Of a stretch of 64,000 nt of DNA, positions 11,812-23,622 are shown piece after piece. The translations under genes were made by a program, and so were the position numbers. The DNA comes from Lobosporangium transversale. Lineage: Eukaryota > Mortierellomycota > Mortierellomycetes > Mortierellales > Mortierellaceae. The DNA lies in NCBI RefSeq assembly GCF_002105155.1, contig NW_019028983.1:124001-188000 (forward strand). The letters run 5' to 3'. The number at the start of each line of letters is the position of its first letter. The first letter of the stretch is position 1. A model generated the notes under the pieces. The model saw nothing but the letters and a program-made list of their open reading frames with translations, made no database searches and was not told the DNA's origin.

Positions 11812-14800
11812 ATGTTCTCATCAGGACAACATTCGTCCTCACGGACATCGTCGCATAACTTTCTGGACCCCTCGGGTTTGGACTTTGATCCGCCTCCAGC
11901 TCAGCCTCTTAGCAACATCACTACTATTCACGAGGCAGACGAAGAAGAAGAAGTGGACTACGTTCATATCCACCCTAACAATAACCTCCTAAACAATAAC
12001 CTTCGTTCGTTTAACTCCATGACTTCAGACCCACAATCTAACTCTTCACCGTATCTCTCTGAGAAACAGAATACGCATTCTTATCATGGACAGGAACAAG
12101 GGCAGCAGTATGATTCCTCGGTGTCAATGCCATTCGATTACAATGCGTATGAAACAACTTCTTCGCCATCACTGTCCTCGCCCTATCACTCACCGCAACA
12201 ACCATCATCACAGCAACAAGGGCCTACAAGATATCAGTATCCAAGAACACGGTCTGGACAATTTAGTAGCACAGGAGGAACAACTAATGTCCCACCTGCA
12301 GGAAGTCTTCCATTGTATGCTTCACGTACACAGAGGATGAGGAATGGTCACAGCTCTTCCCTCGATCAAAGCAACAAGCCTATCTTCAGAGGTCCAGCGC
12401 CACGTCTTGGTTCTGGAGGGACTGGTGGGTTGAGCAGCAGTAGCGGATCGGATGATGACGAGAATTACCATCTAGGTGATTTAAGCGGTGCCAGTAGAAT
12501 GAACAAACGTTTTGCAACTTTCAGGAGTCGTCGCAGTAGAGTTTGGTACAGAAGTCGGGAGTTTCTGATTGTGATGGCGATTTGTATAGTGTCATTGATT
12601 GTGAGACTATGGCGTATCGGATATCCAAGTTCCGTTGTGTAAGTATTTCATTTTCTTTTTTTGTGTACACGAATAGCAAGCCGAACAAAAAAAAAAAAGA
12701 CAGATTTTTGAAGCTTTCTAACTTTTTTATTAATCTACAATGGTTACGGTAAAATGCACCTTAGGTTTGATGAAGTGCATTTCGGTGGATTTGCTTCAAA
12801 GTATATCAAAGGCCGCTTCTTTATGGATGTTCATCCCCCACTAGCTAAAATGCTTATTGCTTTTACCGGATGGCTCTTTGGGCTGGACCCTAGCTTCGAC
12901 TTCAAGGAAATCGGATTGTAAGTAGACTTAATGTTTTCTTTTGCATTTCTGTGATGAAAATGCGATAAGCATGCAGGGAAATTTGTGTAATTAACGGACA
13001 CAAAACCTTTTTTTATTTTATTTATTTATTCTCATGGCTCTTTAGAGACTATCTTAAACCCAAGGTCCCATATGTGGCAATGAGAATGCTTTGCGGGCTC
13101 ATGGGCGTGGCTGTTGTACCTATGGCATTCTATACGATCAAGAATTCTGGCCACTCATTACATGCATCGATCTTGGCAGCAGTTCTTGTCCTTTTTGGTA
13201 AGTGAATAAACTTGAGTATTCAGGAGTCAAATTAAAAACAGATAAAAACGCTCATAAAAAAGGGTCTTTTGCAACTGATCAATTTTGGTCCTGGTAGCTG
13301 ACTATGTAACTGATACTATTCTCACTTGACTCATTATTCCTTATGTTAGAAAACGCTATTACCACGCAAAGTCGACTTATCTTACTGGATTCCCCATTGA
13401 TCTTCTTTACAGCATTTACAGTCTTGGCTTGGACCAACTTTCATAATCAGCGAAAATATCCGTTTTCAGATGATTGGTTCATTTGGCTTTTCCTTACAGG
13501 ACTGGGACTTGGTCTTGCCGGCAGTGTAAAATGGGTTGGATTATTTATTATCGCAACTATTGGCACATCGACTATCAATCAACTTTGGCTCCTTTGGGGG
13601 GATTTGAGGGTCCCAATCCGAACCTGGCTTGATCACTTCCTTGCACGCGCTGTCTGTTTAATCCTTGTACCTGTAATTGTGTACATGTTTATGTTTGAGA
13701 TCCACTTTTTACTGCTTGCATCTTCGGGAGACGGCGATGGTTTCATGAGCGCGCCATTTCAGATGACATTAGGTTACTCTCTGAAAGATTCGCCCTTGGC
13801 AGTAGCTTATGGAGCCACGATTACTATTCGTCATCAAGGCACGCAGGGGGGCTATCTCCACTCCCATCCATCAAACTACGAGACAGGAAGCAAACAACAG
13901 CAAATTACTCTATATCCACACAAGGACAATAACAATGAGTGGATCATTCAAAAACGAGATGGATCCGTTCCGGATACTTTAGAATATGTAAAGCATGGAG
14001 ATTATGTTCGACTGTTGCATGTTCCGACCAAAAAACGCCTGCACTCACATGACCAAAAGCCACCTGTAACGGAAACTGAGAACCATTTCGAGGTTAGCGG
14101 GTATGGCCATGAAGGCTTTGCTGGAGACTCAAATGATGAATGGCGCTTGGAGATTGTGGACTATGACGGTAAGGACAAGGAAGCTAAGCAGACAATGCAT
14201 ACGTTGCGATCGAAGTTCAAGTTAGTCCATGCCAATATGGCCTGTGATTTATTTTCGCACCGAGTCAAGTTGCCGAAATGGGCATTTGAACAACAAGAAG
14301 TAACCTGTCTTCGAAGCGCTGTGCTTCCTAAAGCTACCTGGATGGTCGAATCGAATGCATATAATGAATGTAATGTTTCTTTGCTTCCTTCTTTTTGATC
14401 GATAATCAGTAAGCGCTATTATTGGTTTCTACATCCCTCTAATACTAACCACGTTTTATTCTCAATAATGGTCACTGTGTATACTGTATTTGTTTATGCT
14501 CTCATAGATCCTGCTGGAGTGCCCATGGTTAATTATAAACGTCCTGGGTTCTTTGGAAAGTTTTTCGAGCTAAACAAAGTCATGTGGACAACCAACGCCG
14601 GCCTGACAGATTCACATCCTTATGACTCTAGACCGTCATCATGGGTATGGTTGAGGCGTGGTATTAGTTTTTGGGGGAAAGAACGGAAGCACATTTATCT
14701 TATTGGTAATTGGTTCACTTGGTATCTGTCTTCATTCTCGATTGTACTTTATGCTGCTATCCGCATCTTGTTGGTTGTGCGCGATAAGCGAGGCTACCGT

Positions 14801-15747
14801 GACAATTTCCGAGGTAAAAAAAAAAAAAAAAAAAAAAAAAAAGCTTTTTTTTTCTTTAATTCAAGATATGAAGGCTGAATGTACTAAATCACTCCATTCC
14901 CCTATGCAATTTGACTTGACTTTTTTTTTCTTTTCTTTTTAAAAAAGGTCTCCGTGAATACTACGAGCTCTCTGGAGGATTTTTTTTCATGGGATGGTGC
15001 TATCATTATATACCATTCTTCCTCATGGGTCGCCAACTCTTTCTGCACCATTACCTACCAGCGCTTTACTTTGCTATTCTCATGTTATGTGTTACATTTG
15101 ATCTAGTCTGTCGCTTCATTCCTAATCGGCACCGTCTTGCAGCATTGATCATTGTCTCTTTATCTGCAATCATGGTCTTTCGCGCTCGAGCCCCCTTGGC
15201 CTATGGATCCGAATGGACACGGTCACAGTGTGAAGCATCGAAGCTTCTCAAAACTTGGGATTATGATTGCTACCAATATCCGGAATCGTACTCAGAGTAT
15301 CGGACGACGGAAGCTGTATATAACCAAAATAAGGCACAGACTGTGGAGACTTTAGTGCAGAATAAGCCTCATGACTTTTTGGAAAATTTATTTTCTCATG
15401 CACCCTTGTCGTCTGTTACGTCTATTCAATCATTGGAGTCAACCACAAAGCAACAAGCACAAATAGTAGGCGAGCAAAAACAGGAACAACTCAAGGAAGC
15501 ACTCAGTATGGATGACAATGAATTCAAGGAAAGAAAGATACGGGGGACGGATGCTGGGGTAGATTTAGAGGCAGATGTGCCATTAATAGAAGAGAAGGTC
15601 GGTGAGGATGGTGACGATGGTGATGACGGTGATGACGGTGTTAATGAAGAGGAGGACGATGTTGAAGATGAACCTTTTTCAGAGCCTGAAGGTCAACTCG
15701 CGGGCGAGAGGGAAGCAGGTGGCGCTGTTGAAGCTCGATCTCCATAA
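11812..15747 (+). CDS. Dolichyl-phosphate-mannose protein O-mannosyltransferase (PMT, GT39)
   Basis: ER membrane enzyme that transfers mannose from dolichol-P-mannose to Ser/Thr of secretory proteins. Six exons give 1085 aa: 11812-12638, 12765-12917, 13046-13197, 13350-14369, 14508-14813, 14948-15747. After a Ser/Gln-rich cytosolic N-tail of about 240 residues comes the first helix and the catalytic loop ([15 protein letters not shown], with the Asp-Glu pair, then [11 protein letters not shown]). The MIR domain has [29 protein letters not shown] and [10 protein letters not shown]-terminal helices include SRPSSW and [10 protein letters not shown]. The sequence leans towards the PMT4 class, but I do not commit to it. 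The C-terminus carries an unusual acidic tail ([12 protein letters not shown]). Intron 5 begins GTAAAA within a run of 27 A and ends T5A6G. Confidence 0.92.
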
Positions 15748-15930
15748 GGAGCCCCAATGCTACCCAGTACCTTTGAGCTTTTTTTTTTCTTTTTTTTTTT
15801 CTAATAGATAGATAGCCAGGAATATTAAATATTCTTTCTTTTTTTTTACACACTCAGCTATATAAAATTCTAGTCGTCCATTTTAATTGAATACACCATT
15901 CCTTTAGATTCGCCGGCACCCCTTCTATTT

Positions 15931-17563
15931 CTACCAAGTGGCAAGTCTCGCCTTATTGAACATTTTGGCGTACTCATTGGTGGTTTCACAATCGGATTTG
16001 TTGATTGTGTCTATTGCCTCTGGCATCCATTGCTCTAGTTGACGCATCCGATCCTTACTGGCTGGGTGGGTATTCAAAAATGCCAGATTAGGACCCTTCT
16101 CCTGGGAAGCCATGCGAGCCCACATATGAACACTCTCTCGAGGATCGAAGCATGCCTGGGCCATGAGCTGTAATCCAATCTTGTCAGCCTCTGTCTCACA
16201 CTTTCTACTAAATGGAAGCTAAAGAAAAAAAAAAAAAAAAAAAAAAAAAAGGTTTAATTAAAAACAAGTATTTGACTCAACTGATATTCTATAGTTCTTA
16301 TTGCTTACCATCATCCCTAGATCCATGATAATGCGCTGCATAGCATACGAGGGATCAAATACCAGCGAAATAATAATCCCGAAAAACAGTACGATCTTTG
16401 TGAAACTCAACTTTTCCGCCGAGTGGCGCGCCAGTTGATGTGCGATCTCATGTCCAAGCACGGTCGCCAAACCGTTCTCATTTTGAGCAATAGGAAGGAT
16501 ACTATAAAGAAGAAGAAAAATGATCAGTTTCAAAAAAAAAAAAAAAAAAAAAAAAAAAACCCATCCCTCAATTGTTTGCTGTTACCCTGTGAATACAAAG
16601 ACTTTCCCTCCCGGTAGTACAAACGCGTTCTTTTCATCACTGTGGATTACATGGAACTCCCAATCAAGGTCTTTTTTTTAAAAAAATAAAAAAAATAAAA
16701 AAATAAAAACAATAAAAAAATCGCAATGTGAGTTCTGAATAGAATAATGTCATGCATACAATTTTTTCTTTTTTTACAACAATCTTACTTTCCATTCCAG
16801 CCGCTTTGATTATCCTGCCTGCAACGCGTTTAACATACAACGTATATGGGTGACTCTGAGGCAATATCTTGTCTCCAAACTTGTATTTAAAAAAAAAGTA
16901 ATATAAGTTAGAAATTATTCCATGACTGCATCATCCTTAGTTTACACAAAGGATAACTTGTACCTGATGCATGACCTGCTTATAGGCTTCTTTAGCCATC
17001 ATCTCTTCTTGCTTTGTTGTTACATCCAAGAATCGACGGCGCCCTGTCATTGGGACACTAAAAAATAAAAATAAAAAAATAAAAAAAACACATAAAAATC
17101 AGCGTTCAATTTCAATAGAACGAAGATCCAGAAAAAAAAAAACACAAAAACCTTACGTCTCTAAATGCGCTACGTAATATCCTCCAACTCCTACAGTGAC
17201 GACACCTGCTGCAATTTGATATCGTCTGTCAAGAATAATTGGTAGCCTTCCAGATCGATTATTCTGCCCAAACCGTTTATATTGCGGTCCAAGAAGAATT
17301 CCTCCCAAAGGATTGGATCCTGAAGAATTCGGTTTCTGAGGCTGTGGGATCAAATCACCCCAGGATGGGGGTTTGTTGCGAAGCGGCCGTGGTGAGGCAT
17401 GGATAGTACGTGTGAGGAATGAGAAGGCGGGTCGTGCTACTGGTAGAGATATCGCCCCTGGAGGTGACACCACGTTGTATGAACAAGCTGCTATTGTTGT
17501 TCTATGGCGTGTAATCCCCGTGCCGACCAGAACTCCTCTCCTTGCAAACACTGCTGCTGACAT
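15931..17563 (-). CDS. OMA1: Mitochondrial inner-membrane zinc metalloprotease OMA1 (peptidase M48)
   Basis: Stress-activated protease of the mitochondrial inner membrane; in other eukaryotes it cleaves OPA1/Mgm1-type and quality-control substrates. Six exons give 385 aa: 17563-17157, 17057-16964, 16879-16789, 16670-16586, 16501-16309, 16218-15931. Features in order are a basic presequence, a predicted membrane helix ([16 protein letters not shown]), the family motif [24 protein letters not shown], the zinc site [11 protein letters not shown] (HEXXH) and the third ligand in CETEADKIG. Length fits fungal Oma1. It is convergent with the O-mannosyltransferase gene, with under 200 bp between the stops. 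Intron 3 ends T7A8G and intron 5 carries a pyrimidine run of about 25 T next to its acceptor. Confidence 0.93.
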
Positions 17564-17738
17564 GATGGGAATCAGAATTTATTACGAATGTTGAATGAAG
17601 AGAGAAAAAAAAAAAAAAAAAAAAAAAAAAAAGAATTACCTTTAGATTTTTTTATTTGAGCAATAATAAGATTTGACACAAAGAGAAAAACAGATCAACA
17701 ACGACAGAGAAAATGACAAAACAAAATAAGCGAAAAAT

Positions 17739-19907
17739 CTATCTCAGGTGCTGCATTCGCCACTGAAGAAAATCTCGCCAGAGCCATTTGACGTCTTCTT
17801 GAATGGCACGCGCCTTGCGGACAAGCTTGTCGCCAGTGGGTGTCGCCTTGAACTTGTTCACTTTCCGCCGTAAATTGCGCTTCGCCCGCTTGACCCTAAT
17901 TTCCACCTCGTCTGCAAGCTCCTCCATCCAATGTTGTATTTCGTCCATATACAGTCTCTTCATAACTGCCTTGACTTGTTTTGAATGTAGCAGTGACTCT
18001 AGATTATCCTCCATATCCATGAGCGTCTCATCCATCTTGTGTATGATGGAACCTACTGGAAGTTTGTCGAACTTATCTTTGACCGTCTTCTGCAATACCC
18101 AGATCTGCTTCTTTAAATGCCATGATGATCTTTTCTGATAAGAATAAAAGCCTAACCGATGCTTAGCTTGGTTCACTACTTTCTGGACCGTTAGGGAGAT
18201 ATGGTTGGTAGTTCTTTCAGCATTTATCCAAACCCACTCAAATCCTCGAGTGATTAGATCTAGCATTAGGCCCGGTGCAGATTTGCAGTATTGAAGTGCG
18301 TTAACCAGATAGTTGTAAGATTTTAAACGGCATTCCTCGGCTATTCGTGCGGCATCTTGTAGTTTTGGGATCGTTGGCAAAATGTTGTTCAAGCTCAAAT
18401 CTCGCCAAGGCCCGGACGCCTTAGTAGTAATATTTTGTAATTCTCTCCACTGGTTAAAGAAGGCGATGAAATCATCATAATAATCACTGTCCTTGAAATA
18501 ATTCCGAAAAAAAGGCCGTTTACGACAGTTCGATGATTTCCTTCTGCTTTCTTCGCTGTCTGTAAAAATCTCAGGCGATGAGTCCCAAGCCCGAGTACCA
18601 TTGGCAAACCATAGGTGAAGATAATAAGTCCTGTCTGAACAACCTTTAGGTAACTGGCCCTGTTTAACACCAATATAAACCTGGCAAGAGCCCGCCCATT
18701 GGCATTTAACAGCAGGCTCATCAAAGGTACATGAAAGATGAGCAGGCGCCTCATCCAAGCTCATTGGTCTGCTGTCCTCCAAGACGCGAATATGAAACCC
18801 TGGCGATTGACCAGGATGGTTTACTTGCTTCAAACTTGCGGTATATACAGAGAGGGAAATATAGGCCGCGAGTGAATCTTCAGGGTATTCAATAATATCG
18901 ACCTTCACATGCGCGGGCTTTATGGACTGACGACGATAGTTTGCAGCTAAAATACCTGCAAGCATCAGGAATAATACGAGTCCAATAGCCCTTAACGCGA
19001 TAAGAAGGTTCCATGTTGGACGGATCGAAATATGGTCAGATAGTTCATCTGAGACGTCTGCAGGGATATCGGCAGCTGTCAATATTTTTTCATTTTGTGA
19101 TCCCACAACTTCAGTCTCGTGCAAATCCATAGGTAAACTGGATGCCATACTGGTGTTCTCTGCAGGTACTTCAGTGAAGACAACATGCTGGCCTTCCACA
19201 ACTGCCGTATTTACTGGGCTTTGGGCCAATGAAGTCTTGGGGTCTGTATTTGTGATGAGTATTGGTTGTGCCTCTTGAGAGGCTCCTGGTAGTGAAGCCT
19301 GGCACGTGCCTGAGATCGTTTCCAAGCTTGAGTCTATTCCGCTAACAAGGTCATGTGTTGGAATATGCGACTCCCGGTCAAGAAAAGAGAGTTTGTCGTT
19401 ATTGGAAATACCCCCTTTGGTTTCATCACTAAGCTCGTTTAAAGCCCCTTGGGCTGATGAAAGCGCCATGGATGGGTAGATAAAGTGCATAGGATCCTCA
19501 GGACGGCCATGCTCCAAATGACACGATAAGGAGCTATGAGGCCTACTTGAGGGCTCAAAATCAGACTGCTCAACCAAGAAGAAGTCATCCTGAACCCTGT
19601 ATCCTCCCCGCTCTCGCTGTGAAACCGAGTTCTGGTTAAAGTCTTGGCTCAATAGGGAATATGAAGCAAGGTTATTATCCTCGTCTTCAAGATCGCTGTC
19701 GCTATGGGCATCGTCTCCGTGGCTTACTCGGAGTATAGGAGATACAGAGAGCGAACGTGTGGGGTCATCATTGTCGGATAAGTGAGAAATTGGTTCCGAA
19801 TTTGGGGAGTGAGGTCTTTCTTCTGTCTCAGACTCGCCATAAAGGTCTTCAGAGTCCGAGTTGCTCGAGGTTGTTGGTGGGAATATACTCTGGATATTGT
19901 GCTTCAT
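17739..19907 (-). CDS. Single-pass membrane protein of unknown family
   Basis: Intronless frame of 722 aa from the ATG at 19907 (MKHNIQSIFPPTTSSN). The frame stays open upstream to 20036, but the added residues look like translated leader. Residues 1-295 are acidic, Ser-rich and probably cytosolic or nucleoplasmic. One clear transmembrane helix lies at about 299-320 (LLIALRAIGLVLFLMLAG), with Arg residues on the far side. The region after it (about 325-470) has a beta-rich look with several Cys (LSCTFDEPAVKCQWAG) and could be lumenal. The last 200 residues are helical and strongly basic (KRAKRNLRRKVNKFK). The architecture suggests a type II ER or nuclear-envelope protein, but I recognise no family. 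Confidence 0.75.
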   Translation of the reverse strand: MKHNIQSIFPPTTSSNSDSEDLYGESETEERPHSPNSEPISHLSDNDDPTRSLSVSPILRVSHGDDAHSDSDLEDEDNNLASYSLLSQDFNQNSVSQRERGGYRVQDDFFLVEQSDFEPSSRPHSSLSCHLEHGRPEDPMHFIYPSMALSSAQGALNELSDETKGGISNNDKLSFLDRESHIPTHDLVSGIDSSLETISGTCQASLPGASQEAQPILITNTDPKTSLAQSPVNTAVVEGQHVVFTEVPAENTSMASSLPMDLHETEVVGSQNEKILTAADIPADVSDELSDHISIRPTWNLLIALRAIGLVLFLMLAGILAANYRRQSIKPAHVKVDIIEYPEDSLAAYISLSVYTASLKQVNHPGQSPGFHIRVLEDSRPMSLDEAPAHLSCTFDEPAVKCQWAGSCQVYIGVKQGQLPKGCSDRTYYLHLWFANGTRAWDSSPEIFTDSEESRRKSSNCRKRPFFRNYFKDSDYYDDFIAFFNQWRELQNITTKASGPWRDLSLNNILPTIPKLQDAARIAEECRLKSYNYLVNALQYCKSAPGLMLDLITRGFEWVWINAERTTNHISLTVQKVVNQAKHRLGFYSYQKRSSWHLKKQIWVLQKTVKDKFDKLPVGSIIHKMDETLMDMEDNLESLLHSKQVKAVMKRLYMDEIQHWMEELADEVEIRVKRAKRNLRRKVNKFKATPTGDKLVRKARAIQEDVKWLWRDFLQWRMQHLR

Positions 19908-20173
19908 AGAGGTACGTCGGGATACGCAACGCAGCGTAACTTGATGAGGATATGATAGGGATAAATGGAAGAAATTTAAGAAAGTAAGTGAATGAATAGA
20001 AGATGAGAAAAATGTATTGTGGTTATCTGGCGGCAATTATGGAAAAATATGCAACATGGGTTAAGTGTGCGCATTTGTGACTTGTTTGTTTAATTACGAG
20101 GCGAAGCACATCCACAAAGCACCTTTGACTCTTAGCATTCTTGTCTGAGTTTTGTGTGTGTCAAGTGTACTTC

Positions 20174-20205
<32 letters not shown>

Positions 20206-21130
20206 ACAGGCTGCATAGAAACCAAATAAGGGAAAAAACTTCTCGAGCAGCTCTGTAGACCATCATACAAATAAAAGATGACTCATAACACAATTAACTC
20301 GGTCGCCCATTCAATGCCTCATCAACAGTGCAGTTGAGAATGCGTTTATGAAATATGCAAAAGCATGAAGTATTGAAATTGTTGTAAATAATGAATACAA
20401 TGAATTCAAAGAAAGAAGATGTTCTTTGAGAATGAATAAGAAAGTATGAAACTTCTTTCATTCATCGTGCTATGGTTACCTACTATCGAAATGCAATGGG
20501 ATGCGAATTGATAGAGTGTGAAAATACGACAAAGAGAGAAATATAGCTCAAGCCTACAGCTGCTAAGCTTATTAACATGGCAATGGTTGCATTTAAGAGA
20601 TTTAGGCTACCACGTGATAAACCGCCTGGAAGCAACCTTGCGAGGCATGTGCAGGGATGCCCACTAGGACGTCGACATTCAGTCGTTTTCTCCCTGTATG
20701 TTTGTCTACCAATCACTATGCATGTTTACCTTGGAGTTAAAATGTAAAAATGTACAAATGTACAAATGTACAAATGTATCTTATGTATCTTCTGCATCAG
20801 AGTTGCTGGCTCCAGAAACCTTGTTTGATTGCAATATGAATGCCACTCTTATTGTCCCTTGATCCATTGATCAAAATTGTATATTTTATATACAAGTATA
20901 CATTTATTTGAATTGCAAATCAATCATACTTTTCTCTGGAACACTTTCTTGCTGCTCCTTTTTTCATTATTTGTTTTCATCTCTGACATTTTTTAATTCT
21001 TTCTTTTTTTTTTTTTTTCTTTCTTCATACGCGTTTTCGTCTCATTTTCTTTTTTAATTTTCATTCTTCCCACATACGATCGTCTTCTTTTTCCACCTCC
21101 CCCCCTTCATCCTTTTCCGGCACCGATAAC
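19908..21130. other. Divergent intergenic region with octamer repeat
   Basis: Promoter space for the unknown membrane protein (-) and the Opy2-like gene (+). It contains a run of about 27 A (20175-20201), an octamer tandem repeat (20739-20778) and a T-rich stretch before 21130. No coding frame with family likeness was seen. Confidence 0.5.
20739..20778. repeat. Tandem repeat, five copies of an 8-bp unit
   Basis: Five adjacent octamers read aaaatgta, aaaatgta, then three copies of caaatgta. The first two differ from the others at one base. This is a short minisatellite in a promoter region. Confidence 0.85.
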
Positions 21131-23622
21131 ATGCTACATCACGATCTAGAGGCGCTGCATTATAAAAAACCCAAAAGCAAACCCACCCAAGCATCCGCCA
21201 CTGGATACTCATCATCTGCGCGATCTCCCGACCCAACATCCATCTTCATATCTATTCCCGTCATCCCCTATACCCCTACGATCACGTCAACCACTAAACC
21301 TCGATCGACCTCTAAACCTTCTGAAACCCCTCGTAGCACTTCATGCCCAACCCTTTTCTGTCAACCTAGTTCGCATACATGCCCGCCCTGCCAGTCTGGA
21401 TATACATGTCGCCTAGACGTGATCGACTCTTCTTGTCAGTGTCCAGTCGCCAGTTGTGTCAAAGCTGATTCTGTTACTGGAGAAAATATAGACAGAGACT
21501 TGTCTCCGTCTTCTGGTACATCCACTAGCAAGGCTGTTCTTCCAGTTGCGCTCGGATGTATTGCTGGGTTGGTTATCTTTGCTGCGATCCTTTTCTTGTT
21601 TATCTGGCATCGCCGGAAGGGCAGGAAAGCAGCAACCGGTCCAATTCGATTAAAGGATGAGGAAGATCGAATTAATGAAAGGGAAACTGAGGCTGCAAGA
21701 GACCCGTTTAACAATAGCGACAAAAAACTCAACCACAATGTAAGATTCATTCCAAACCCTTTCGTTTCGTTCCCCTTTCCTTCAAAGATTAAAAATATTA
21801 TTGGGGTTGGACAACGGAAAAAACCATCTCTCTCCCTCTTTCTCAAGAAAAGATTAGGAGGGAGTTTGCAGGGTGCAGCCACCCTTCTGGTCCACTAGTC
21901 CATTCTGAAATTGCGAAATCCCAGACGGAAGGCAAACTTGTCTGCTTTCTTTATTAAATGAAGTGCTCATGTATTCAATACTTAGATATAAAGTGTTGCT
22001 GCTCGCTTCTGCTTTATAACTGAGCGTGACCTTTATATACTCTCCTCCTTCTACTCTTTGTTTTCTCATACTGTTCCCCCTTGGTGATGGAGTTTTTGTA
22101 TTGTTGACGACGGAGTAAAAAAAAAAAAGTGCAGTGCACATTTGTGCATGTGTTTTTATATGTGAGTTTGCGTCTGTGTGGGAAAGGGTGTGAGTGTTTA
22201 ATTACCATCAATTGAATCATAATTCTTCGTCCCTGTCCAAACAATTAAATTACCCACTTTGCTCTTAGTCTATTGTTCATTAATCACACTGAAGAGACGT
22301 CCTGATTTGGGGGTCTTGTTATTTTGATGAGATTTTTTTCACCCTCTTGGTTACACCCCTTCTTAAACAAGGGCCGACAGACTGAAATCGCTTGCAACTG
22401 AGCTGGATCCTCTTAATAACTGAAATTGATATTGAAACACAATTCCTCGCGTGATTCATTCTTTACTTCAACGCCCCCGTTTTCATCCCCCTTGAAGTAA
22501 AACCACAATACGTACTCAAACCACCATACCAACGAAATTGCCAAAACCTAATTTTATGTATCCTCAGTCTGTACATGGTAAAAATGATCAGAAAGATGTC
22601 ATCCAAATAGCGTATATCCCCAGTGTACCCAACGTAGATCTCACCAAGATATGTGAGATAGAGATGCTAGGTGGAGGTAAGCCTTCTTGACTTTTGGTAC
22701 AGCTCTTGGAAAGGATAATAAAAAAATAATATAAAGCCGAGAAATAACGTCCTACAATTCTTATATAGCTCCTCAAGCACCATTCGCCGATAAAGGTTCC
22801 TCTTTGGCATCTAGGATCTCTACTAGCTCCCTGGATGAAGCTATTGTCTTGGGTGTAAATCAAAACGTTGTTCCAAAGGTCTATAAACTCAACACTATCA
22901 AAGCTAATAACAGCGATCTGATTCAAAGATCTAACTCCCTTCATGCCTCCAACTCTATCAAACGAGCAAGATCTCAGAAAAGAGCGCTTGCGAGTCGGAA
23001 GCAAGCTGAGGCAGCTAATGAAGATGAGCAAAAAGATGCTTCTGGAGATTCAAGCAATACAAAACAACAAGAGGTTCAACAGCAGTACACGCCTGCTGTG
23101 TTTGTCACTGCTCCGTCTGTACGTTCTTCTGCTCAATCAACTGCATCTGCCACATGGAAGCCCAAACACTTCAGCATAGTTGTAGAACCACGTCCACTCA
23201 ACCCAAGCTACTACACTCGTCAATCTTCGTCCTCCCCACCATCACCGAAACTTGTACAAAGCCCTACAGATACAGCTGATATCGATTCAGATCCAGCCAT
23301 ACATTCATACATATTGCCTTCACCATCTCCATCTGTATCAATAACAGCACCAAAGTCCTTTGCTAGCATGAAATCACCTTCATTATCTATGCTACCATTA
23401 GCATCATCACCACCCCATTCTGTTGAACCTCAGGGCCGAGCTCATTCCAAAATTAATGTCGAAGAATCTCTTAGGGATGAAGACAATCATGGTACCTCAT
23501 GGGTCGAGATTGATCTCAGTACTCCAATCAAAAATAGCTTCGATGTAAAATTTGATATCATCAAACCACCACGGTCCATTGCCCCGAGTTCTAGTTTTTC
23601 TACGCATCCGGGGGCTCGATAG
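21131..23622 (+). CDS. OPY2: Opy2-like membrane anchor (HOG/MAPK pathway)
   Basis: Opy2 is a plasma-membrane protein that recruits Ste50 to the osmostress and filamentation MAPK pathways. Three exons give 523 aa: 21131-21739, 22568-22676, 22769-23622. Residues 71-110 carry the eight-Cys Opy2 pattern (CPTLFC, CPPCQSGYTC, CQCPVASC). The transmembrane helix is at about 135-159 and is followed by basic WHRRKGRK. Exon 2 encodes DVIQIAYIPSVP, which matches the conserved cytoplasmic motif of filamentous-fungal Opy2 as I remember it; this motif is what ties the two distant coding blocks together. The remaining cytoplasmic tail is Ser/Pro-rich. The first intron is unusually long (828 bp, GTAAGA to CCTCAG, with a CTAAT-like branch site). 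Without splicing the frame would stop at 21896. The exact N-terminus is less certain, since there is no signal peptide. Confidence 0.8.

Noticed and set aside
19908-20036. 43-residue upstream extension of the 722-aa membrane protein
   Set aside because: Lacks conservation cues and reads as AT-rich leader; the Met at 19907 gives a more sensible N-terminus.
21413-21882. Minus-strand frames across the Opy2-like gene
   Set aside because: They are antisense shadows; the plus strand carries the Cys pattern and membrane helix.
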